A DNA stretch of 23,064 nt. Origin: Rhizophagus sp. LPA8_4_AMF. Lineage: Eukaryota > Glomeromycota > Glomeromycetes > Glomerales > Glomeraceae. Under the pieces are notes generated by a model. The model saw only the letters and a program-made list of their open reading frames with translations, had not been told where the DNA came from and did no database searches. The translations under genes were made by a program, and so were the position numbers. This document shows positions 11,373 through 20,790 of the stretch, one piece after another (position 1 is the first letter of the stretch; every line of letters starts with the position of its first letter). The stretch lies in assembly GCA_021464525.1 (NCBI GenBank), contig JADRCO010001056.1, positions 1 through 23,064 on the forward strand, read 5' to 3'.

Positions 11373-14300
11373 ATGCGGAATTCAAAAAAAAAAATATTAC
11401 GTGTTTCTAAGAAAAGATCACCAGAAATAAAGAAAAATGATGAAAATACTAGTGACGAAGAGATTATTACTAATTTAAAAATTGATATGCTTTCGGAAGA
11501 CGAAAATATTAGTGACCTGGAATCACAGTCCACAAAAAGTGAAGAAAACGATTCTATTGAACAACATTCGGACAATGAGAAATTTATACTTGATGATAAA
11601 ACAGATAATGAAGAAGAGAATGAAAAATTTAATAAAGAAACATCAGAAATGAGTGAAAGTGATGAATATATTGCTGGTGACAGTCTAGACGAAAATGATT
11701 TAGAACCGGATGAAGATAATAAAACTTTATCAGAATCAGAGTACCTTTTTTTTTTTTATTTTTATATTTTATTTTTATAATTTTATCTTAAATCATTTAA
11801 GAATTTAATTGAAATAATATTAACATTTCAGTTATATTTAGGGAAACCAAAACTTATTATGTCGTTGGTGTAAATGGTGAACCACGTAAAATATTACCCG
11901 AAATTGATCCAGTATATGATAGTGATTCTTCAACTGAAAATGTATTGTAAAAAAATTTTATTATAATCTTATATCTTGAAATTAGATAAGAATCGTTCTT
12001 TTTAAAAAAAAAATTCAATTTTTTTTGAATCAGCCAATTAATTCCGTTGGTAATATACCTATGGAATGGTATGAAGATTACCCACACATTGGATATGATA
12101 TTGATGGGAAAAAAATCATGAAACCTGCTAAAGGCGATGAATTGGATAAATTTTTGGAAAATATGGAAGATCCTGATTTATGGTAATATATATTTTTATA
12201 TAGATATTTGTTATAGTAGAATTAAATTAATGTAAAGATTAACATTTTTGATATGATCGTTCATTTTTAGGATGTCTGCCAAAGATAATCTCTTACAACA
12301 GAATGTGAAATTAACTGATGAAGAATTGGAAATTATTCGTCGAATTCAAATGGGTTCATTCCCTGAAAAAGATTTTGATCCTTATGAGCCAACAGTAGAA
12401 TGGTTCACTGGTAAACCTGAAGTTATGCCGTTAAATGCCACACCTGAACCTAAACGTCGGTTCATTCCTTCAAAATGGGAAGCAAAACGTGTAAGTCGTA
12501 ATTCTGAATTTTGATTGTGTTAATTATTATCGGATAATTTACTAAAAAAAAAAAAAATCTTTATATATCGACCGATTTTTAAAGATTATGAAAATAGTAC
12601 GTGCTATTCGTCAAGGACGTATTGTTCTTGGAAAATCTTTGGTACAAAAGCCACGGTTTTATAATTTATGGAATGAAGACGATAAATCTCGTGAAGAACA
12701 TCCTATGCATATACCTGCTCCAAAAATGAAGTTACCTGATCATGATGAAAGCTACAATCCACCTGTAGAATATTTATTAACGGATAAAGAAAAAGAAGAA
12801 TGGGAAAAGATGGATCCTGATGATAGAGAAAAAAATTATATACCTCAAAAGTAATCATTATTAATAATTCATTTTATCATGCTTTTATATTTTTAATTAT
12901 ATTAAATTTTATCTCCTATTTTACAGACATTCATGTCTGAGAAATGTACCTGGATATAATCGGTTCATTCAGGAGCGATTTAATAGGTGCCTTGATTTGT
13001 ACCTTGCCCCACGTGTTCGAAAAAATAAGGTAAATTAATCGTTAACATATAAATACAAGTGATATAATGTTCTAATTTATTAATCTGTTTTATCAATTTT
13101 TTTTTCATAATTAGCTTAATATTGATCCAGAATCACTTATTCCCAAACTTCCAAACCCTAAAGACCTACAACCTTTCCCCACATCCCTTACGCTTTCATA
13201 TGATGGACACACTGATCGTGTACGTTGCATTTCAATCGATCCTACGGGATTATGGTTAATTTCTGGTTCGGATGATAAAACATTAAGATTATGGGAAATT
13301 ATAACTGGACGCTGTGTTAAAACATGGGAAATTGAAGATATTGTTTATTCAGTTGCTTGGTGTCCAATTCGGGAAGTTTGTGCATTTATATTTTCTTGGT
13401 AAGTTTCATGAATATTACTCACAAATATAATTTAAATCGCTTGATTAATCAATTTTAATTTTCCCATATCAGTTCAAATAAAGTTGGTGTAATATTACCA
13501 ACAGATATTTGTGATGAAGAAGTTGCACTTTCAACTTCTCAATACGTCATGAGAGGATTTAATAGTAAACGGAATGGTAACTTTATAGATAATGACTTTA
13601 AAGAATTCATAATAAACTTTTATACTCATTTTTCAGTCTACTAAAATTTGTAGATGAAAAGACCAAATTGGTTGAGTGGATGAAACCAACTGACGAACAG
13701 AATAAGAATGAGATATTTCTATTCATTCAACACACTCATGATAAGGTTATTTAGTAATTTTTGTATTCTAAATAAATATATAATATTAAATATTTTTTAC
13801 TTACCATAGACAATTAAGCAAGTCACTTGGCATAGAAAAGGGGATTACTTCTCAAGTATTGCACCAGATGGTGAATAATATATGTGCATAAATTTTTTTT
13901 TTTTTTTAAGAAAGAAAAAAGATTCTCATTTAATATATTTGTTTAATAGCTGGTAATCAAGGGATTCTAATTCATCAGCTTACAAAACATCAAACTCAAC
14001 AACCTTTTCGTAAAACTAGAGGAATTATTCAATGTGTAAAGTTCCATCCTATTAAGCCACTATTCTTTGTTGCGGTAAATATTATAGTATTTTTTACATA
14101 TGATATGATATGATATGATGATAATGAAATTTTATAACGGTGGGCTGGATTTGTTCAAATAATGATTTCTTTAACTCTTTTTTTTTAAAAAAAAACATTT
14201 GCTTTATAGACACAGAGATATGTTAGAATTTATAATCTAATGAAACAAGAACTTATAAAAACTTTACAATCCGGAGTTAAATGGATTTCTAGTTTGGACG

Positions 14301-14923
14301 TTCATCCGATGGGCAAGTGTTACAAACTAGATCTATAAAGCATTTTTGAGAGTCTTTCTTTAATATTATAATTTATTTTGCCGTTTATAGGGGATAATGT
14401 CATAGTTGGAAGTTATGATAAGAAATTATGTTGGTTTGATCTGGATTTATCTCCGAGGGCTTATAGGACTTTATGGTAATTCTCATTTATTGAAATAGAT
14501 ATATAAAAGGATTCTAATGAGATGTGTTTCATCCTTGGTATATACATATTATATTAAATTTTCTTTTTTTCCTAAAAAACTTCTAGTTATCATACAAAAG
14601 CTATTCGAAATGTGGTATACCATAAACGACTACCATTATTTGCATCATGTAGTGATGATGGATCAATACAAATTTTTCATGGTATGGTTTATAATGATCT
14701 GCTTCAAAATCCGTTAATTGTTCCAGTGAAGATTTTAAAAGCTGGTCATCAAATTGTGGATAGTTTAGGTAACTATTAACTATTTCTTATTAGTAATTAA
14801 ATAAGAAAAGGTTTGAATTATCTAACTTTTTTCTCTATAGGTGTTTTGAATTGCGAATTTCATCCAATTCAACCTTGGATAATATCTTCGGGTGCGGATC
14901 ATACAATAAAATTATGGACGTAA
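11373..14923 (+). CDS. ERB1: ribosome biogenesis protein BOP1/Erb1 (WD40)
   Basis: Fifteen exons: 11373-11740, 11842-11941, 12034-12182, 12271-12490, 12585-12850, 12927-13029, 13115-13398, 13473-13576, 13654-13745, 13810-13870, 13950-14074, 14210-14312, 14391-14475, 14587-14768, 14841-14923. They give 774 residues (human BOP1 746, yeast Erb1 807). BOP1 acts in the PeBoW complex with PES1 and WDR12 in 27S/32S pre-rRNA processing and 60S assembly in the nucleolus. Residues 1-150 are charged and acid-rich. The BOP1 N-terminal domain follows ([45 protein letters not shown]), then a WD40 propeller from about 428 ([11 protein letters not shown]) to the end ([12 protein letters not shown], then stop). 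Exon 9 uses the acceptor at 13653, because the nearer one breaks frame. Exon 9 also has a weak GTTATT donor, and intron 12 has a GC donor. Confidence 0.94.
14101..14120. repeat. TGATA pentanucleotide microsatellite inside a BOP1 intron
   Basis: Three TGATA units followed by one TGATG lie in the BOP1 intron between exons 11 and 12. It is a short simple repeat and potentially length-variable between strains. Confidence 0.8.
14313..14390 (+). other. GC-AG intron in BOP1
   Basis: The junction that restores the conserved HPMGDN(V) segment requires splicing after ATGG at 14312 with donor GCAAGT and acceptor TTTATAG. No GT donor nearby gives an open frame with the next exon. GCAAGT is the preferred sequence of the minor GC-AG class handled by the normal spliceosome. 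Confidence 0.8.
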
Positions 14924-15266
14924 GAAAAATAATTACAACAATCATCTATTTTGTATATTTAATGAATGTTAAGCAATAGATCGATAGAATTCTTGCTTGT
15001 AGGTCATTTAATGATGATCTTCATGAAAAAAAAAATAAATTGATCGAAAAATATTATTAATTATTATTTATTTATATTTGTAATTAACTAATTATCAGCC
15101 TAAATCTAATTGATTGATTATAAAATGAATAATTAATTACATAATTATTTCTAAAATTGCACACGGTGAATACGATTAATGAACTAAATAATACAATATA
15201 CAATTTTTTTTTGTTTTTTTGGTTATTTTTTGTTTTTTTTTTGGATTTATTATATGTTTCCATAAT
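14924..15266. other. convergent 3' spacer between BOP1 and the unknown gene
   Basis: A 343-bp spacer between two stop codons. It should contain both polyadenylation regions. It has an AATAAA at about 15032 and a long T-rich tract at 15202-15242, which reads as A-rich on the minus strand downstream of the neighbouring gene. No gene was seen. A short open extension of the last BOP1 exon was considered and rejected. Confidence 0.6.
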
Positions 15267-16542
15267 TTAACTTCCACCATTAATAGCATTCCAACCACCA
15301 TCCCAAATTTCAATCCCATTGATAGTAGAGCCATTACTGATTATGGAACTCTTACTATTACTACCACTTCCTGATATCATTGGATCAATAGATTTTAATT
15401 CTTCTTTAATGGTATTTCGAGCCAATGAATCAATTTCTTTAGCTACAAGAGCTATTATTTTCTGAAAGTAAAGTAAAAAATTTTCATTAAATATATATTA
15501 TACAAGTAAAATATCACAAATTTTTTCAAAGAAAGAATTGAAATTAGAACCTTGAACTTTCCATCAACTTTTATTACACTTTCTGTAAATGATGCTGTCA
15601 ATATAGTTGCAGTTCCTACCAACAACTTATTATAAACATCTACAAGAATATCACAGAGAGTATAAAAAGTTTGAAAATAATCCAAATCAAAAGGCTATTT
15701 CATAAAAAAAAAAAAATTATATGTATTAGTTATAATATGAATTAATGAAAAATTATTTAATAAAAATAAATTTACATACTACGTTTGGCACAAATAAATA
15801 TGTATATTCTCCAGTTTCTTGAAATGATGAATCATCATCTTTAACAATTTTTGACTTTCTAAAAAACATTTTCTAATTTTTAAAGTAAAAAAAAAATAAG
15901 GAATGAACAAAAAAATATTTATAAATATAATAATCATTGAATCTAATTTTTTTTAATTTTTTACCATTTTTTGTTTTGCATGTTCATTTGTATGATATTC
16001 AAATTCCTGTAGCATTACATTTAAAGCTTTTACATAATCTTGAGGATTTGTTATATCAAGTATTGGAGCTAATGATGCACCTAGAATAAAAAAATTTCCT
16101 GTTCTTAATTATAAATAAAAAAAAAAAATATACAATAATAATTAATTCCAAGTAAGAATTAAATTAATTAATTAAAAATTAAATCTACTTAAAATTGTAA
16201 ATACCTTTTCTTCATCCTAACATTCTCATATACCATCCCCAAATCTTCTTTACTTAAACATACAGTGTTAAACCAATGTATTCTTCCTTCATGAGCCTGT
16301 TTTAAATATGTAAAAGTAGTTATTCGTTTTTGTACAAGTTCATATAAAAAATCGTAAGCACCAGCTGTTAATGTGTTGGTGCTACTATATTCAGTAGGTA
16401 CGGTAGAACTGGAAGGTGATCGTGGAGCTGGCTGTGGAAAGGAAGAGACAGGTAAAATTGTCGTTGAGCCACCACTTCCATTATTATTATTTATTGCATT
16501 GTTCGTTGAATTTGAAGTTGGAGAAGTTATTGATTTATCCAT
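15267..16542 (-). CDS. conserved-looking protein of unknown function
   Basis: Five minus-strand exons, 16542-16205, 16103-15965, 15872-15780, 15694-15551 and 15461-15267, give 302 residues with consistent phases. The start is the only ATG in frame, with G at -3 and +4. Residues 1-58 are low complexity (Ser, Thr, Asn, Pro), with no signal peptide. From about 62 the sequence looks like a folded, helix-rich globular protein: a segment with YELVQKRITTFTYLKQAHEG and HWFNTV, then FFILGASLAPILDI (116-130), FEYHTNEHAKQKM, VPNVPFDLDYFQTFYTLCDI, and VDGKFKKIIALVAKEIDSLA. A Gly/Ser/Asn-rich tail ends it. No membrane span, zinc site or nucleotide-binding motif is visible. Its ordered segments suggest a family conserved in fungi, but I cannot name it. 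The acceptor of exon 2 (TTAAG at 16104) was chosen because the other candidates break frame; the last intron has a poor GTTCTA donor. Confidence 0.75.
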
Positions 16543-16838
16543 TACAAAAAGAATAAATTTCAAATACTCCAAGGAGTTCTGCAGGGACTTTTATTATAGT
16601 ATTGCAGTGTACGTCCCCATAAATTTGCAGATGTTTTCAATTATAATAATTATAATAAATAAAGCTCTATGCATAAAACGTTTTGTTAGGCAAATCAATT
16701 GAAAATCGGGTACAAAATAATTAGTTACATAAGCAAATTTTTTTACATATTTTTTTTTTGTAAATCACACTTGGTTTATATATTGCTAATCACCTGATTA
16801 AATTTATTTTATATGAAAATTATTTATGGTACTTTTTT
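16543..16838. other. spacer between GCN5 stop and the unknown gene's start
   Basis: A spacer of 296 bp between tandem minus-strand genes. It should hold the GCN5 3' end and the promoter of the downstream gene. It has A/T runs and no recognisable motif or coding sequence. Confidence 0.6.
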
Positions 16839-18446
16839 TTAAGGTAGCTTTATACCATTTTCTAATAACAGATCCATAAAAAATTTTTCCAATGTCTCAG
16901 CCGATTTATAATAATAAGTCTCTTTTGTATTATAATATTTACAATTGTCCCATATTTTTTGAACATCAATAGCAAACTCTTTAAGAGTTAGATATCGATT
17001 GTTTTCCATACGTTTTCTGACGGTAGAAAAATCCATGGGATCCTTGATAATATCATAATAATCTGGAACAGTAATGGGATCGACAGGAAGTCTAAATGGC
17101 CAAGCACTTCTATGATTTTCTAAATCTTCCATAATTTTGAGCATAACAAGATAATCGGCCCGATATTTAGCCGATTCCTTTGCCCTTTTTTCTAATTCCA
17201 ATGTCCAACCGGATTCCTTAATACCTGGCACAGACATAGGATCTATTGATTTAACTCCATTTTTGAAACGTTGTAAACCCGGATGAATGATGGGAGGTTT
17301 AATTGTTCGAGCGATTTTTTCTTTTATTGCTTGTTTTTGTCTTGCTAAAATTTCCTTAGTTTCTGCATAATTTATTTTGGCAATAAAAGTACTCTTTCAA
17401 ATAACAATTTTCCATAAAAACAAATAAAAAATGTTATTATCTATTTGATAATTAGTGAAATAAGTGCAAAAAATTTTTATACTTACCTGCATAAGTTTTG
17501 CTTTACTATAATCTTTTATGTAACCTTTCCATATTTCTTTTTCTAATGTAATATTAGTTGTGAATCCAATTTTTCGAAAAAACCCTATAGCACTTTCATC
17601 TGCATAAACAAGCATATATTTAATCTTGACTACATCTCTCATGAAATGCTTTAAGCGATTCATCAAACGCCTGCCATATCCTTTATCTTGATGATCCCCA
17701 TTAACAGCAAAGAAAACAATTTCAATAAAGTTTCTTTCTACAAATGGTCGATAACAAATTCCACCAATCACTTTATTTGGATCCTTAATAATCACTAAAC
17801 TATAATGGTTATGATTATACACGACACGAGCAATATACTCTGCTGGCATCTTCGGTAATGCTGTAGAAATTAATTCCTTAACACCAGTAAGTAAAAATAA
17901 ATTCTCTCGAGTTCCATCATTGTTAATAATTTTCCACCGAATATTGTCTTCTCGCTCTTCTTTAAATATGAATCTATGATCCAAATTATTTCTTTCATCG
18001 ATATCCACATTTTCATCAACTGGTTTCTTATGACATATTATATGATTATATTGTTTAGCACTAATAGTGATAGATGTCATTTGATCTTTCATTTTTTGAA
18101 CAAATTTATCTACATAATCAAAGTCTAATAATTTCTCTTGATTCTCCAAATATTTGTCGATTTGATCAGCAATGTTCAGTAATTTATAGAAGTCTTCACC
18201 ATAAATATCATCTACATTTCCATGAAGACCTAATTTGTGACCACAAATGCACAAATCTATACATCCAATTCCATTAGCAGAATTTGGTCGCCATCCTTTG
18301 CAAGAGCACTTATCTCGTGAAGAATCCGTTGATTCTCCAATGCACGTCATATATCGTCCAATTTTCATATGCCTTTGGTAATTGGATAATGAGTCGATAG
18401 GAATTTGCGTAGATGGATAACTTGAATTTGCCATATTTGTTCTCAT
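16839..18446 (-). CDS. GCN5: histone acetyltransferase GCN5/PCAF with partial PCAF N-terminal domain
   Basis: Two exons, 18446-17487 and 17393-16839, joined in phase 0, give 504 residues (yeast Gcn5 439, human PCAF 832). Gcn5 is the acetyltransferase of SAGA-type coactivators and acetylates histone H3 in the nucleus. Order: residues 20-100 resemble the start of the animal PCAF N-terminal domain (KCSCKGW at 46-52, LCICGH at 65-70, then a helix like that preceding LLG..DVE). The GNAT domain, about 166-320, has VLTG-like LLTGVK, LPKMPAEYIARVVY, GGICYRPF, catalytic E242 in EIVFFAV, acetyl-CoA loop QDKGYG (253-258), and GFTTNITLEKEIWKGYIKDY. The bromodomain, about 400-500, has WPF 418-420, VPDYYDIIKDPMD, and acetyl-lysine-binding N475. 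F246 replaces the usual cysteine. An ATG five codons in (residue 5) is a possible alternative start. Confidence 0.95.
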
Positions 18447-18685
18447 TTTCTTTGATAGGATAATCGTAATATCAACTAAAACTTTCAGAAGAAGCCAAGT
18501 CCTTTATAGAGGAAATGGTTTCCGAAAAAGAAAATTACTGAAAAAAAAGTGAAAATGTTACATTATTTTATCCAATATATAGAAAAGAAAAAATATACGA
18601 TATTGGAATGTATATAAAAAACTGTTTTTTTTTACAGAACGAGATTTAATTTGGTATCCGTGCAAGTTAACTACCTTTGATGCAT

Positions 18686-18691
18686 ACGCGT
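18686..18691. promoter_or_regulatory. ACGCGT (MCB-like) site upstream of GCN5
   Basis: Palindromic ACGCGT, the MluI cell-cycle box core recognised by MBF-type regulators (Mbp1/Swi6) in yeasts, 240 bp upstream of the GCN5 start codon. The same hexamer also occurs in coding sequence elsewhere in the window, so position is the only functional argument. Confidence 0.3.
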
Positions 18692-18768
18692 AATTTGATC
18701 AAAAAAAACAGAGATCGCGTTGGTACGGCAGGAAAAGAAAGTTTGGAAGTTTATAAATTGTTCGCAAT

Positions 18769-18799
18769 GCAATTATCATGCAATTATCATAATTATCAT
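18769..18799. repeat. 11-bp tandem repeat GCAATTATCAT
   Basis: Copies at 18769-18779 and 18780-18790 are identical. A third, truncated by two bases, lies at 18791-18799, and a GCAATGAT remnant follows. It lies about 320-350 bp upstream of GCN5. Confidence 0.8.
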
Positions 18800-18875
18800 G
18801 CAATGATAGTTACATGAGAAAAGGTGATCTAATTTTTTTAATCTTCCCGCAGTATCGCCCTAAGATTTTTTACTC

Positions 18876-18881
18876 CACGTG
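18876..18881. promoter_or_regulatory. CACGTG E-box upstream of GCN5
   Basis: A CACGTG core in the context CCACGTGATC, 430 bp upstream of the GCN5 start and 30 bp from the CCAAT array. In other fungi such motifs are bound by bHLH factors such as Cbf1. Function here is inferred. Confidence 0.3.
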
Positions 18882-18908
18882 ATCATCAGTGTGGATTGGC
18901 ATTATTTT

Positions 18909-18954
18909 GTCCAATTGGGTCCAATACGGGTCCAATACTGGTCCAATAAATTGG
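18909..18954. promoter_or_regulatory. array of four CCAAT boxes spaced 10-11 bp
   Basis: CCAAT pentamers begin at 18911, 18921, 18932 and 18943, each preceded by GT (GTCCAAT), so spacing is 10, 11 and 11 bp, about one DNA turn. ATTGG on the same strand also occurs at 18914-18918 and 18950-18954, and another at 18895-18899. CCAAT is the core bound by the heterotrimeric HAP/NF-Y factor. The array lies about 465 bp upstream of GCN5. It could also simply be a short tandem repeat of GTCCAATACKG. Confidence 0.5.
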
Positions 18955-20539
18955 CTGATAATATTATTCGTCATGCAATATAGTTAATTTCTTACCCAAA
19001 ATATAAACATTCAAAAAAAGCTTATTCAGAACAAAGAAACGGTTAAAATAAAAAATGCGTAATTAGGATTAGATAATGCCAACTAAATTTAGTGGTATAA
19101 TGAAATTAATTATGCTGCCAAATTAATTAAATTATTTAATTTGATAAATTTACATTACCATTATATTATTATTATAAAAAAAAAAATTAATTTAATATTC
19201 CAAAAGTTCCAAATAGGTTATAGTCTAAAAGTTATATAGAAAAGCTAAAAAATTATATAATTCCTAATTCCATAAAATTTTAATATTTTTTAGTAACTTC
19301 AATAGAACAATAAAAATCCTGTAAAATAAAGAACAAAAAAAATATTAAAAAAAAGTGGCATAAAAATCTGGAATTTTTTAATGATTTTTTAATCTGTTAA
19401 ATTACCACTTTTTTTTGATATCTATTTGTTTTTTAAATTTTAAATTTTTTTTTTTTCCGCAGTACATAGTAAAGTTTATTAATGTTGTAATTACAAAATT
19501 TAATTTTTTTTTAAAAGTAAATTTTTTTAATATTATTTATAAAAATTTTATTTTAGCCTTTTTATTAATATTGCTAAATAATTGAATAAATGATTATAAA
19601 AGTTTTTATTAAATTGAAGTAAATAATAATTTGTCAATAAAAAAGAACAAAATTCTAGTGTAGATTTAAATTTTTATAATGAAAAGAAGAATAAGTACAA
19701 TTTTAAAATTATATTTTTATTAATAATATATAAATAAAAAATATTATTATTTGTATTTACTTTTATATTAATAAGTAATAAATACTTTTAATAAATTACT
19801 TAGATTTAAAATTATAATTATGATTCCATTTTTTTTTGCTAAAAATATTTCTATTATTTATATTATTTAATAATAAATTAAAATTTATCAATTGATACAA
19901 ATATATTTTAATAAACAACAATTTAAAAAGAATTTTAGATACAAATTCAACTAAATTTGAAATTTAAAAATCAGTTTTTTGCAATTATCTCATCATCCAG
20001 TAGTTTAATTTGGCCAATCTATTAATAAGCTTTACAAAACAAAAAAAAGTTTATTCATATCCGGAATCCTATTTAATCAAAATTTACAATAATAAATAAT
20101 TGAAATAATTGAAATTAATTTAAAAAAAAAATGTATAAAGATATTATTTAAAGCTTTTAAGTACCGGAATTTTTATAGATTAACAGATGAAATCTTTAGG
20201 AATGATTTTTGGTTTGAAAGTACCAATCTTTTTTTCTTTACAACTATAGAACTCTACATCATATATTAGGTATTTGCAATTTTCTAAGAGCAAACTATGA
20301 AATTAAAATTTTATGATGTTCTGCGCCAATCTGCGATAAATAAAACTGTTAAGGGAGATTTCGCAGTGTCCTGTTACCCTGTAATCATAAGAAAGAACAT
20401 TTAAAACCAAAATTTTATTTCGCAAATATGCCAAAGTAAAAGACTGGTAAAAGTATCAAGAGTACATACTTTAATTACTTTATGTGATATATGCATATGA
20501 TATCAAGAAAATAACACGAGGTACATTAATACGCAAGTT

Positions 20540-20545
20540 ACGCGT
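20540..20545. promoter_or_regulatory. ACGCGT (MCB) site upstream of the forkhead gene
   Basis: A perfect ACGCGT hexamer 246 bp upstream of the forkhead start codon. In budding yeast the forkhead gene HCM1 is a late-G1 target of the SBF/MBF factors that read MCB and SCB elements. Together with the CGCGAAAA element downstream, this suggests similar control, by inference. Confidence 0.4.
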
Positions 20546-20614
20546 TTAGTAATACTAGTAATACATGATTTCCATTTCCATGATTTCCTATTTTAGATAA
20601 ATTACAAAATAATG

Positions 20615-20635
20615 ATCGCGAAAAAAAAGCGCGAT
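20615..20635. promoter_or_regulatory. inverted repeat with SCB/E2F-like CGCGAAAA
   Basis: ATCGCG (20615-20620) and CGCGAT (20630-20635) are perfect inverted copies separated by nine bases (eight A and one G). The left arm plus spacer reads CGCGAAAA, matching the SCB consensus CRCGAAA and resembling E2F half-sites. It lies 156-176 bp upstream of the forkhead ATG and just upstream of the TATA-like element. Confidence 0.45.
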
Positions 20636-20654
20636 TACCAAATAATTTATTCCA

Positions 20655-20662
20655 TATATAAA
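20655..20662 (+). promoter_or_regulatory. TATA box candidate of the forkhead gene
   Basis: TATATAAA, 129 bp upstream of the ATG and followed by a G+C-richer stretch and a pyrimidine-rich run (TTTTTCTTTTGCG), typical of a fungal core promoter. A+T richness weakens the case. Confidence 0.45.
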
Positions 20663-20790
20663 CCCTAGGTTTTCACAGTTTTTCTTTTGCGTTTTCGAGA
20701 ACTGACATAAAACTAAATTATTAAATTATTTCGTCTATTCTATAATCAATAATCAATTCAATACTCAATTCTTTTTTTAATTTTAAATAA

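Larger units (their letters stand above)
18447..20790. other. 2.3-kb divergent spacer between GCN5 and the forkhead gene
   Basis: This A+T-rich spacer holds the promoters of both divergent genes. The GCN5-proximal 500 bp and the forkhead-proximal 300 bp are richer in G+C and carry the motifs listed separately. The middle, about 19000-20300, is mostly A/T runs with stops in all frames, and I see no gene, tRNA or transposon there. Confidence 0.65.

Noticed and set aside
11231..11575. Minus-strand frame of 114 codons rich in Phe and Ser
   Set aside because: It is the complement of the acidic, Lys-rich BOP1 N-terminus; such composition opens antisense frames by itself.
13577..13653. Acceptor TTTTTCAG at about 13636 for BOP1 exon 9
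   Set aside because: It is the stronger-looking site but gives an immediate stop (V-Y-stop). The downstream TTTGTAG acceptor keeps the frame.
14924..15060. Extra BOP1 exon from about 15002 extending the protein
   Set aside because: A GTAAGA donor at the stop and an AG at 15001 allow an open extension, but the TGGACG-TAA stop gives the WT end that matches the family, and the extension is low-complexity Lys/Asn.
16077..16103. Acceptors CTAG (16081) or CAG (16099) for exon 2 of the unknown gene
   Set aside because: Joined to the GTATTT donor at 16204, both bring a stop codon in frame. The TTAAG acceptor keeps the frame into FFILGASLAPILDI.
16373..16702. Plus-strand open frame of 109 codons
   Set aside because: It is the antisense shadow of the Ser/Thr-rich first exon of the unknown gene, with no family resemblance.
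19911..19918. Forkhead-type site ATAAACAA suggesting autoregulation
   Set aside because: Such A+T-only-plus-C motifs are expected by chance in this spacer, and it is about 870 bp from the forkhead ATG.
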